Positions 56,595 to 64,000 of a DNA stretch of 64,000 nt are shown in pieces. A model generated the notes under the pieces. That model was not told the origin of the DNA. It saw only the letters and a program-made list of their open reading frames with translations, and ran no database searches. Every line of letters starts with the position of its first letter. Positions within the stretch are counted from its first letter, which is position 1. The stretch comes from CAZJLP01 sp964546955 (lineage in GTDB: Bacteria; Verrucomicrobiota; Verrucomicrobiia; Opitutales; Opitutaceae). The stretch covers positions 1 to 64,000 of the forward strand of contig CAZJLP010000017.1 in assembly GCA_964546955.1 (NCBI GenBank), written 5' to 3'. The position numbers and the translations under genes were made by a program.

Positions 56595-59500
56595 ATGGCC
56601 CCACTCCTCACGATTCCTCGCATACCCTGGCTGAGACGGCTCTGCATGGGGCTCGCCGCTTTGCTGATCGTCTTCAGCGCGGTCGTGCTCCTGGGGTGGT
56701 CCCTGCAGGTGGACGAGCTGGTCCAACTTCAGTCCGGCTTGCCAACAATGCCGGTCAACGCCGCGGTCGGCTTTTTCCTCGTCGGCGCAGCCTTGCTGGC
56801 CCATGAACTGGGTTACCATCGCGTGGCCCTCCTCGCGATTGCGCCGGGGCTATTGGGCTTGGTGACGGAACTCCAGAACTGGACTTCCTTGCGGCTCCCC
56901 CTGGACGAGTTTCTCGCTCCCTATCATCTCCAAGTTGAGACCGGAGCGCCCGGACGCATGGCCCAAATGCTGTCGCTGTGCTTTATCCTCGCGGCAGTTT
57001 CCATTCCAGGCCTTGCGTCGCTGAAGCCGTCCCGATACCGGGCGCTTCGCTTGGCGTTTTCCGGTTCCGTCATCTGCTCCATTGGCGGTGCATCGCTGCT
57101 GGGTTATGTGATGGAAGTGCCCGCCATTTACCGGTGGGGCACGCAGACCAGCATCGCTCCCGGTTCCGCCGTGCTCCTGGTCGTGCTGGGCGCGGCGTTG
57201 CTCGCATTGGCGTGGCGCGAGCAGCAGGGAGACCAGCCCGGCGCGCCTGCCTGGCTGCCTCTGCCCGTCGCGGTGGCATCGGCCACCCTGACCTTGATTC
57301 TCTGGGTTTCCCTCCGCGAACGCGAATTTCACTACCTTGGATTCAACACGCAGAATGCGATCCGCAGCCTCGCCGGCGCGATCAACTTGGAGCTGGAGCG
57401 GCAGGCGGCGGCGCTCGAACGCTACGCAGGCCGGTGGGAAAACGGCGGACCCGATGCGGTAAACCCGCGTGAAGCGGACGCCAAATCGCTCCTGACCGAA
57501 TTCCCCGGCGGGCTGGCGGTCGAGCTGGTTTCGCTGCAGGCGCGCACACAGTGGGCCTATCCCCCGAAGGCAGCGCAAGAACTGCTCTCCTTGGACCATG
57601 CCAGCGAACCAGCCCGAAGCGCCGCCATGCAGGCGGCGAGGGACAATGCCGGCGTGGCCGTTTCGGGATCGGTGCGGCACCCCACGCTAGGCGCGGGGCT
57701 CGCCCTTTACGCCCCGATGTATCGGGGCACGCAGATCAACGGGTATGCCGCAATGGAGGTCCTCTATCGCAACTTGTTCGATGCGCTGATTAAGCGCCAC
57801 AAGCTCGGGCCAAACTACCACATCTCGATTTACGTCGGTTTCGATAAAGTCTACGAGCGCAATCCGGCTCCGCCCTCGGCCACCGCCAATCGGCTGGACG
57901 AGTCGATCCATATCTTCGACCGGCGCATCCGCATCGAGATGATGCCGACCCCGGACAATCTCGCCCATAATCGCCGCTACCTGCCGGAGGTCGCTCTCGC
58001 CAGCGGCTTCGGCATCACCTTGCTGCTGGGATTGAGCGTGCATTTGGCCCGAACCGCCCGGACCGGCCTCCGCGCCGCCGAGCTTTCCAATCAGCAGCTG
58101 CAGCGCGAAAACGACGAGCGTCGCCGGGTGGAAGAAAAGCTCAAGGTATCCGACGAGCGGTTACGACTCGCTTTGGAAAGCACGCAAATCGGCATTTTCG
58201 AATGGAACCTCGGATCGAATCAGATCTTTTACAGCGCCGGTGTCTGGAGCATCCTGGGCTATCAGCCCGGAATTATCCCGCCGACCCCGGAAGCGTGGAC
58301 CGCGCTCATCCATCCCAGCGACCTGCCGGGATACCGCCTCGCGGTCGAAAAGCAGTTGAATCATGCGGAGGCCTTCATCGACCCTGAATATCGGGTCAAG
58401 GCGGCAAGCGGCGAATGGCGCTGGTTATACGCCCGTTCGCGCGTCGTTTCCCGCTCGGCCAGCGGTCAGCCCACGCGCGTCATCGGCACGCTCCAGGACG
58501 TCTCGGCCCGCAAGGCGTCGGACGAGGCACTGCGCGTGAGCCAGGCGGCAACGCGTAAACTTTCCCTCGTGGCGAGCAAGACGGACAACCTCGTCATCAT
58601 CACCGCCCCCGATGGCACGATCGAATGGGTGAACGAAAGCTTCGAGCGCGTGATGGAGTACTCGCTGGCCGAAGTGGTTTGCCGCAACCCGGCGACGTTC
58701 ATGATCGGGCCGGACACCAACGCGCGCACGGTTCGCCGCATTCGCGCCGCAATGGCCCGCGGGACGGGCATCAGCACGGACGTCGTCAACTATTCAAAGT
58801 CGGGGCGCAAGTATCACCTCCACCTGGAAATCCAGCCGGTCCGCAACGAGACGGGCGAGCTCGAGAATTTCATCGCGATCGAGGCCGATATCTCGGCCCG
58901 CGTGGAGACCGAACGCAATCTGCGCCGCGCCAAGGCGGAGGCCGATGCCGCCTCCCGCGCCAAGAGCGAATTTCTCGCGTCGATGTCGCACGAGATTCGC
59001 ACGCCGATGAACGGCGTGATTGGAATGACGAGCCTGCTGCTCGACACCACGATGAATCACGAGCAGCGCGACTACGTGAACACCATCCGCACGAGCGGCG
59101 AGGCCCTGCTCACCATCATCAACGACATCCTCGACTTTTCCAAGATCGAGTCGGGCAAAATGGAGCTGGAGCGAATGCCCTTCGAGATTTCAGTCTGTGT
59201 CGAGGATGCGCTGGATCTGTTCTCCGTGCCCGCCGCCGCCAAAAAGATCGAACTGGTCTATCACGTGGACGAATCGGTCCCGGCCTGGATCCAGGGCGAT
59301 GTCACGCGGCTTCGGCAGGTCTTGGTCAATCTGGTCAACAACGCGGTCAAATTTACTCCGGCCGGAAGTATCGCTATCACGGTCCGCCGTGTTTCTCCCT
59401 TCACTCCGATTGCAGCGCACGCCACAGTCCCAGTCGAACTCGAGTTCTCCGTCACCGACACCGGCATCGGCATCCCGCCGGAACGCATGAACCGGCTGTT

Positions 59501-60542
59501 TCGCCCGTTCAGCCAGGTCGACTCCTCGACCACTCGCAAATATGGCGGCACGGGCCTCGGCTTGGCAATCTGCCACCGGCTCTGCACTCTCATGGGGGGC
59601 AGCGTCCGCGCCGACAGTCGTGAGGGCGCCGGCTCCACCTTCACGTTTACAATCCTCACCGAATCGATGCCGACGCCGCCCGGCTGGGGGCTCCCAGAAC
59701 TGCCGGTCAGCATGAACTATGGCACCGTCCTCTGCGTGGACGACCACCCGATTTCCCAGCAACGGCTCCAGACCTTTTTTCGCAGTTGGGGCGCACGCGC
59801 CGTTTGCGCCGCCAATGTCGAAGCGACGGTCGAGTACCTGGCCGGAGAGAACAAGCCGATCGCCGTCGTGCTGGACTACGACCTGACAGAGTCCGAGGCG
59901 GGAAGAGTTCTGCGGGAAAAGCTGGTTCAATCGTCGCTCCCCACGCTGATCCTTCTCCCGCACGGCCAACCCCAACTTCAGCTTCAAGCCTTTGCCGGCC
60001 GGCGCGGCGTGGCCACCGCCACCAAACCGCTCCGCACTCTTTCGCTCGTCCGCGGGATCCAAACCCTGTTCGACACCACGCCGGACAGCCAGCCCCCCTT
60101 CGGCCTGTCTCCCGAAAACCGATTGCTTGCGCACGAGCTTCCGCTCGACGTGCTGCTGGTGGAGGACAATCCCGTGAATCAGAAAGTCGCGCTGCGCTTC
60201 CTGGACCGCCTCGGCTACCGCGCGGATGCCGTCGGCAATGGACTCGAAGCAGTCAATACCCTGGAATCACGGCACTATCATCTTGTGCTGATGGACCTTC
60301 AGATGCCGGAGATGGATGGCTTCGAGGCCACGCGCCAGATTCGCAGCCGTTTCCCCGCGGACAAACAGCCCAAAATCATTGCGCTGACCGCGAATGCGCT
60401 TCACGGCGACCGGGAGCTCTGCATCACCGCGGGCATGGACGACTACATCACCAAACCGGTGAAGCTCCACGACATCTCCGAGGCGATCCGCCGCCAGTTC
60501 TCAGCCGGCAGCCGCGCTCCGTTTAGACCGGGTACGCGGTAG
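56595..60542 (+). CDS. Hybrid sensor histidine kinase with membrane/CHASE-like sensor, two PAS and two receiver domains
   Basis: 1315 residues. About seven N-terminal helices (to about 236), a CHASE-like extracytoplasmic region (about 240-460) and another helix near 466-488. Then a short coiled coil, PAS 1 (about 520-640), PAS 2 (about 650-770), HisKA with His799 (SMSHEIRTPMNG) and HATPase (NLVNNAVKFTP, DTGIGIPPERM, GTGLGLAICHRL). Receiver 1 (about 1040-1160; DD, Asp in LDYDL, Lys in TKPL) and receiver 2 (about 1183-1305; VEDNPVNQK, LMDLQMPEMDGF, TKPVKL) follow. No Hpt domain is present. Signal and output are unknown. It probably senses a small outside ligand. Confidence 0.95.
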   Translation: MAPLLTIPRIPWLRRLCMGLAALLIVFSAVVLLGWSLQVDELVQLQSGLPTMPVNAAVGFFLVGAALLAHELGYHRVALLAIAPGLLGLVTELQNWTSLRLPLDEFLAPYHLQVETGAPGRMAQMLSLCFILAAVSIPGLASLKPSRYRALRLAFSGSVICSIGGASLLGYVMEVPAIYRWGTQTSIAPGSAVLLVVLGAALLALAWREQQGDQPGAPAWLPLPVAVASATLTLILWVSLREREFHYLGFNTQNAIRSLAGAINLELERQAAALERYAGRWENGGPDAVNPREADAKSLLTEFPGGLAVELVSLQARTQWAYPPKAAQELLSLDHASEPARSAAMQAARDNAGVAVSGSVRHPTLGAGLALYAPMYRGTQINGYAAMEVLYRNLFDALIKRHKLGPNYHISIYVGFDKVYERNPAPPSATANRLDESIHIFDRRIRIEMMPTPDNLAHNRRYLPEVALASGFGITLLLGLSVHLARTARTGLRAAELSNQQLQRENDERRRVEEKLKVSDERLRLALESTQIGIFEWNLGSNQIFYSAGVWSILGYQPGIIPPTPEAWTALIHPSDLPGYRLAVEKQLNHAEAFIDPEYRVKAASGEWRWLYARSRVVSRSASGQPTRVIGTLQDVSARKASDEALRVSQAATRKLSLVASKTDNLVIITAPDGTIEWVNESFERVMEYSLAEVVCRNPATFMIGPDTNARTVRRIRAAMARGTGISTDVVNYSKSGRKYHLHLEIQPVRNETGELENFIAIEADISARVETERNLRRAKAEADAASRAKSEFLASMSHEIRTPMNGVIGMTSLLLDTTMNHEQRDYVNTIRTSGEALLTIINDILDFSKIESGKMELERMPFEISVCVEDALDLFSVPAAAKKIELVYHVDESVPAWIQGDVTRLRQVLVNLVNNAVKFTPAGSIAITVRRVSPFTPIAAHATVPVELEFSVTDTGIGIPPERMNRLFRPFSQVDSSTTRKYGGTGLGLAICHRLCTLMGGSVRADSREGAGSTFTFTILTESMPTPPGWGLPELPVSMNYGTVLCVDDHPISQQRLQTFFRSWGARAVCAANVEATVEYLAGENKPIAVVLDYDLTESEAGRVLREKLVQSSLPTLILLPHGQPQLQLQAFAGRRGVATATKPLRTLSLVRGIQTLFDTTPDSQPPFGLSPENRLLAHELPLDVLLVEDNPVNQKVALRFLDRLGYRADAVGNGLEAVNTLESRHYHLVLMDLQMPEMDGFEATRQIRSRFPADKQPKIIALTANALHGDRELCITAGMDDYITKPVKLHDISEAIRRQFSAGSRAPFRPGTR

Positions 60543-60579
60543 TTGGGCAGCGTGGTTGCGCCACCGTGAAGACGCTCGC

Positions 60580-61797
60580 TTAGTCCGTCCTCGCTCTCCA
60601 CGCTGCCATCTCCGACTCCCATCCTGCGTCCCCCACCAGATTCCGGAGTTCCAGCGGATCGTTCTGCAGATCGAAAAAAAGCCAGGGCGACCCATCTTCA
60701 TTGAGCACGAGTTTGCGCTTTGCTGACCTGACCCCGCGCCAGACGCGATCGCATTGATCTGGCAGACGCACCACGCTCGGCATCGAAATCCTCGCGAACG
60801 GGAACGGCTTTACTCCGAGTACGCCGGCGTCCAGCCAGGCCCGAGTCATGGCGGGCAGGTCGGAGAGCGACACACAGCTTGGATCGGCACCGGGCTGAAC
60901 TCCAGGCCCGGAAATCACCAAGGGCACGCGCACGGACTCTTCATGCGGCCATCCTTTACGAAACAGCCCATGGGCTCCGTGCATGTCTCCATGCACGGAG
61001 GTGAAAATGACGAGCGTCGACCGCAGGTCCACCGCGTCCAGCAGTTCGCCGATCGCGCGATCTGTCGCCTCAATGTGCGCATAGTATCCCGCCAGTTCCC
61101 GCCGAGCTCTCGCCTCGACCTCGCCACCCGGAGGCACGTTCGGTCGCAGCTGAATCGCTCGTGGGGAAGGCGGCGAGACTCCGCCGGCGGGAGCATCATA
61201 AGGCGGATGCGGCGCTTCCAAGCTCACCAGGCAGAACCAGGAACGCCCGCGACTTCGGTCGCACAACCAGTCGCGCGCGCGACGACAGACGATGTCGCTC
61301 TGATAACCGGGGAACTGAGTGGGCACCGGGAGACGGCTACCGTGCAGCCAAGGATCGTTGAGAAGAAAACCGCTCTCAAAACCTTCCCAGAATGAAAATC
61401 CACCGCGCGCCGCAGGCGGAACCACGGCGCGGGCATGAGCCTCGCCCACGAGCTGCGCCTCGCGGTCACGCTGGCCCAGGTGCCACTTGCCAAAAAACGC
61501 GGTTTCCGCACCGAAATCCGCCGCATCGTGGGCAATCGTCCGCGCCGTTTGGGGCAGCGGATCGTAGTAGTCGGACACGCCATTCTCCGGCGATAGCACC
61601 CCCGTCAGCAAGGCCGCCCGGGCGAAGGGGCCAAACGGATGCGACGTAACCGCCTGCGTAAGAACCAAAGCATCGGCACCGAAGCGGTTGAGGCACGGAG
61701 TGCGCGCGTTATTGTCCTCCGAAAAGCTGGTGGCCTGCGCTCGCCATTGGGTGGTCACCACCCACAAAACAGTTCGATCGGAACCGCGTTTCGACAT
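60580..61797 (-). CDS. Sulfatase-fold protein lacking catalytic residues (probable pseudoenzyme)
   Basis: 405 residues. The overall layout is that of a sulfatase: VLWVVTTQWRAQA, RAALLTGVLSPENGV, FFGKWHLGQR, EAPHPPYDAP, FTSVHGDMHGAHGLFRKG, PWLFFDLQNDPLELRNL. But the formylglycine motif C/S-x-P-x-R reads G-P-F-A-R (56-60), the N-terminal metal Asp pair reads TT (15-16) and the Asp of DHGD is Val268. Lys104, His106, His197 and Lys281 remain. So metal and sulfate-ester chemistry should be lost while the fold persists. There is no obvious signal peptide from the ATG at 61797. It is convergent with the kinase gene. Role unknown; a binding or scaffold protein is possible. Confidence 0.85.
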   Translation of the reverse strand: MSKRGSDRTVLWVVTTQWRAQATSFSEDNNARTPCLNRFGADALVLTQAVTSHPFGPFARAALLTGVLSPENGVSDYYDPLPQTARTIAHDAADFGAETAFFGKWHLGQRDREAQLVGEAHARAVVPPAARGGFSFWEGFESGFLLNDPWLHGSRLPVPTQFPGYQSDIVCRRARDWLCDRSRGRSWFCLVSLEAPHPPYDAPAGGVSPPSPRAIQLRPNVPPGGEVEARARRELAGYYAHIEATDRAIGELLDAVDLRSTLVIFTSVHGDMHGAHGLFRKGWPHEESVRVPLVISGPGVQPGADPSCVSLSDLPAMTRAWLDAGVLGVKPFPFARISMPSVVRLPDQCDRVWRGVRSAKRKLVLNEDGSPWLFFDLQNDPLELRNLVGDAGWESEMAAWRARTD

Positions 61798-61845
61798 CGA
61801 GCACAAACCTATCACCTACCCTTTCGAGCACACGCTTCTTTTGCG

Positions 61846-62607
61846 ATGAACTCATTTCCGCTCCTTCTCGTGGCGACCTTTCCGCTCGTTGCGTTTGCGG
61901 CCGAACCCGCCGTTCCGAAACCGCAGGACACGGAGGTCTGGGCTCCCGAGCCTCCCGTCGTCACCGCCGCCCCCGCCGCCCCCGCCGCGCCGCCCTCCGA
62001 CGCGAGTGTGCTGTTCGACGGAACGAACTTCGACCAGTGGGAATCGACCAAAGAAGGCGCCGTAGCCTGGAAGCTCGTCGATGGCGCGATGGAAATCGTT
62101 CCAAAAACCTCCGGCATCCGCACAAAAAGATCGTGGGGCGATATTCAGCTTCATCTCGAGTTTCAAAGCCCGGCCGTGGTCGAGGGAAAAGGTCAGGGAC
62201 GAGGCAATAGCGGTGTTTTCCTGATGGGGCAGTACGAACTGCAAGTGCTGGATTCGTATGAGAATAAAACTTACGTCAACGGCCAGGCCGCCTCGATCTA
62301 CAAGCAGTTCGCTCCGCTGGTGAATGCCTCACGCCCACCCGGGGAATGGCAGACATACGATGTCGTTTTCATCGCGCCCCGTTTCAATGGCGACGGCACC
62401 GTTGCCAGCCCCGCTCGCATCACGGTGTTTCACAACGGAGTGCTGGTGCACCACGATCGCGCGCTGAACGGCCCCACCGACTACATTCACAAGCTGCCGT
62501 ACAAGCCGCACCCGCCCAAGCTTCCGCTCGAACTGCAGCATCACGGCGACGCCGTGCGCTTTCGCAATATTTGGGTGCGCGAGCTCAGTTTGCCGCCGTC
62601 AGCCTGA
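61846..62607 (+). CDS. DUF1080 (3-keto-disaccharide hydrolase-like) secreted protein
   Basis: 253 residues. Signal peptide 1-18 (LLLVATFPLVAFAA), a Pro/Ala-rich linker to about 50, then a DUF1080 concanavalin-like domain: SVLFDGTNFDQWEST, WKLVDGAMEIVPK, RGNSGVFLMGQYELQVLDSY, QTYDVVFIAPRF and PLELQHHGDAVRFRNIWVREL. The family splits or binds 3-keto-glycosides and is abundant in Verrucomicrobiota and Planctomycetota. It is divergent from the sulfatase-like gene. Confidence 0.93.
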   Translation: MNSFPLLLVATFPLVAFAAEPAVPKPQDTEVWAPEPPVVTAAPAAPAAPPSDASVLFDGTNFDQWESTKEGAVAWKLVDGAMEIVPKTSGIRTKRSWGDIQLHLEFQSPAVVEGKGQGRGNSGVFLMGQYELQVLDSYENKTYVNGQAASIYKQFAPLVNASRPPGEWQTYDVVFIAPRFNGDGTVASPARITVFHNGVLVHHDRALNGPTDYIHKLPYKPHPPKLPLELQHHGDAVRFRNIWVRELSLPPSA

Positions 62608-62682
62608 CCCCAGGGGCGACCTTCGCGGAGGCTCCCGGCGGGACTTCGCGCAACTCGTTGCTCGATTGTGGGTCTTAGTCGC

Positions 62683-63024
62683 ATGCAAGGTCTCTTCCTC
62701 GCCGCCGCCATTCTGGTCGCCCCGCTTTTTATCGGCTGGAAAGTCGTATCCGTCATGAACCGACGACGCCGCCTCACCGAAAAGTATCAGAAGCCTGAGG
62801 TGGTGAGAAAAGTCCTGAAAAAGCAGCTCTGGGTGGGCCAAACCACCGAACAGCTGGTCGATGCCCTGGGGCGGCCGTCCGACATCGACCAAAAGGTGTC
62901 CAAAACAAAATCCAAGGAAACCTGGCGCTATGAACGCCGCGGAAAGCACCGCTTCGGCCTGCGGATCACGATCGAAGACGGCGTCGTGGTCGGTTGGGAC
63001 GAAAAATCCAGGAGTCAGGGCTGA
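62683..63024 (+). CDS. BamE/SmpA-like small membrane-anchored protein
   Basis: 113 residues. N-terminal hydrophobic helix (LFLAAAILVAPLFIGWKV), then a basic linker and a BamE-like fold: VGQTTEQLVDALGRPSDID, KETWRYERRGKHRFGLRITI, EDGVVVGWDEK. There is no lipobox Cys, so it is a helix-anchored version. Function unknown. The ATG at 62683 is used; a GTG at 62668 adds 5 residues. Confidence 0.75.
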   Translation: MQGLFLAAAILVAPLFIGWKVVSVMNRRRRLTEKYQKPEVVRKVLKKQLWVGQTTEQLVDALGRPSDIDQKVSKTKSKETWRYERRGKHRFGLRITIEDGVVVGWDEKSRSQG

Positions 63025-63336
63025 GCATAACCGCATTCGCGGAGACTGGCTAAATTAGTCTTTTCTGCTTAAGCAACCGGTGCCCACTAGGGAGGGCAAC
63101 CGTCCCCGGTGAGCCGTCGTGTGCAAAGACGTCAAAAACGGGTCCGCTTCGCCGCGCCAACGTGCGTTCGAACGGTGATGTTAAGCAACGATGTTCGCTT
63201 CGACGGCTCGGCGAGACGCCTCCCCCTACGATCCGCGTTTAGCGACCCCTTAAGTGAAGTCGCTTCGTTACCTTCGTTGCCTTCTGTAGACGGGCTTGGC
63301 CCTAGAGAGGAGAGTACCCGGCAGGCGTTGCAACGC
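63025..63336. other. Gene-free spacer holding a family A-like element
   Basis: About 310 bases between convergent genes with no supported gene. The element at 63087-63229 takes up half of it. No terminator hairpin with a T tract was seen. Confidence 0.5.
63087..63229. repeat. Family A-like element, diverged
   Basis: It begins ctagggagggc, with ggtgagccgtcgtgtgc further in, and ends cgacggctcggcgagacgcc then tccccctac. The ends read inward share tagggg and gccgtcg. ccgtcgtgtgc matches the element at 38853. Confidence 0.45.
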
Positions 63337-64000
63337 TCACGGAAAATACTTCGCGTACTCAGCGGGGATTTCGGTCAGCGGTTTGATCCTCACGTCGCGG
63401 AAGAATACCTCCGCCCCCTCCGACTGGAGCTGGAGTTTGCCCTTCGTCAAAGCGGGTTCATTGCCCCCCTCCCCTTTTTGCCGCGAACCCTGCAACGCCA
63501 GGACGACGTGGCCATTGACGATGTGCAGCGCTTTGTCGCCGACCACAATCAAGTCGACGCGATTCCACTGTCCGTTGGGCTTTTCCTTCATTTCGCTGCG
63601 AATACACCGGTTTCGCGATTTTTCTTCGCCCGGGGGAATCGCACCGAACTTCTCGAGCTTAGCGCCGGGTTTATAGGTGAACAAACCGTTGTCACCTTTG
63701 AGAGCCGCGATCTCGCAGATTCCCCCATCGACCGACCAGTAGTCGCCGGTGTCGTTTTCCTGGATCTGAATCTCCTGCGACCGCATCCAAGGACTCACTT
63801 TGCTCGAGCCGCCATTGGGACCAACGCTGTGATAGAGCAGACCGCTATCCCGAGGCGCGCTCACGCGGGGCTGCCACTTCTTTTCGCCCCACACGTACTC
63901 CAGCGTGACGTGATAGTCCGCGAATTCCTCTTTGCTGATAATAGTTCCGAAAATTTCGCCTGACATACGAATGACCTTGCCGCCGTCTTTCTCCACCACG
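63337..64000 (-). CDS. DUF1080 domain protein, C-terminal part (runs off the window)
   Basis: About 221 residues are visible and the frame continues past the window end. VIRMSGEIFGTIISKEEFAD, WGEKKWQPRVSAPRDSGLLY, SQEIQIQENDTGDYW, WNRVDLIVVGDKALHIVNGH and the closing LQSEGAEVFFRDVRIKPLTE are typical of the longer DUF1080 subfamily. It is probably secreted, but the N-terminus is outside. It is the second DUF1080 gene within 2 kb. Confidence 0.93.
   Translation of the reverse strand, partial: VVEKDGGKVIRMSGEIFGTIISKEEFADYHVTLEYVWGEKKWQPRVSAPRDSGLLYHSVGPNGGSSKVSPWMRSQEIQIQENDTGDYWSVDGGICEIAALKGDNGLFTYKPGAKLEKFGAIPPGEEKSRNRCIRSEMKEKPNGQWNRVDLIVVGDKALHIVNGHVVLALQGSRQKGEGGNEPALTKGKLQLQSEGAEVFFRDVRIKPLTEIPAEYAKYFP

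Overview
The window is bacterial chromosome of moderate-to-high GC from a Gram-negative, most likely a member of Verrucomicrobiota close to Opitutaceae, and it looks like a draft or metagenome assembly because a run of ten Ns interrupts one gene. The lineage call is inference. It rests on a PEP-CTERM protein, two DUF1080 proteins, a Tat-exported Gfo/Idh oxidoreductase, a Gld-type ABC cluster followed by a DUF4340 gene, KDO synthesis (kdsA), a RAYT transposase with REP hairpins, and several families of short intergenic repeats.

Layout. 0-10 kb: 5' end of psd, an SDR oxidoreductase, clpB, then divergently glcD-glcF (glycolate oxidase subunits) and a Gfo/Idh protein, then msrP-msrQ on the minus strand. 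10-18 kb: tRNA-Val, nth, gcvP (carrying a 2-base frameshift), a decayed RAYT between two REP hairpins, a fumarylacetoacetase-family gene, a PEP-CTERM protein with a clear terminator, and nrdR with two small genes. 18-25 kb: a minus-strand run pdxJ-acpS-hypothetical-nnrE/D-dprA-S9 peptidase. 25-30 kb: two family 2 glycosyltransferases, a VC0807-like membrane protein, tRNA-Leu, rsmE and an orphan sugar-type binding protein. 30-38 kb: a lipoyl/E3-binding/KAS III fusion protein (the most unusual gene here), a secreted protein of unknown function, pyrG-kdsA, small genes and a PfkB kinase. 38-45 kb: a pile-up of repeats, an ABC-2 exporter pair, proA and two tandem paralogous secreted proteins. 45-48 kb: nadC-birA-coaX (cofactor genes). 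48-56 kb: a GldA/GldF/GldG-like ABC operon with DUF4340 and AsmA-like genes. 56-64 kb: a large hybrid histidine kinase, a sulfatase-fold protein that has lost its catalytic residues, DUF1080 proteins and a BamE-like lipoprotein-type gene.

Most genes are housekeeping (NAD, CoA, biotin, pyridoxal, CTP, KDO, proline, glycine cleavage, DNA repair and competence). The intergenic space is the unusual part. At least three short non-coding repeat families with terminal inverted repeats or hairpins recur between genes. Some are nested in one another, and in two cases a repeat supplies the stop codon of the adjacent gene. No CRISPR array, prophage, rRNA or complete insertion sequence was seen.
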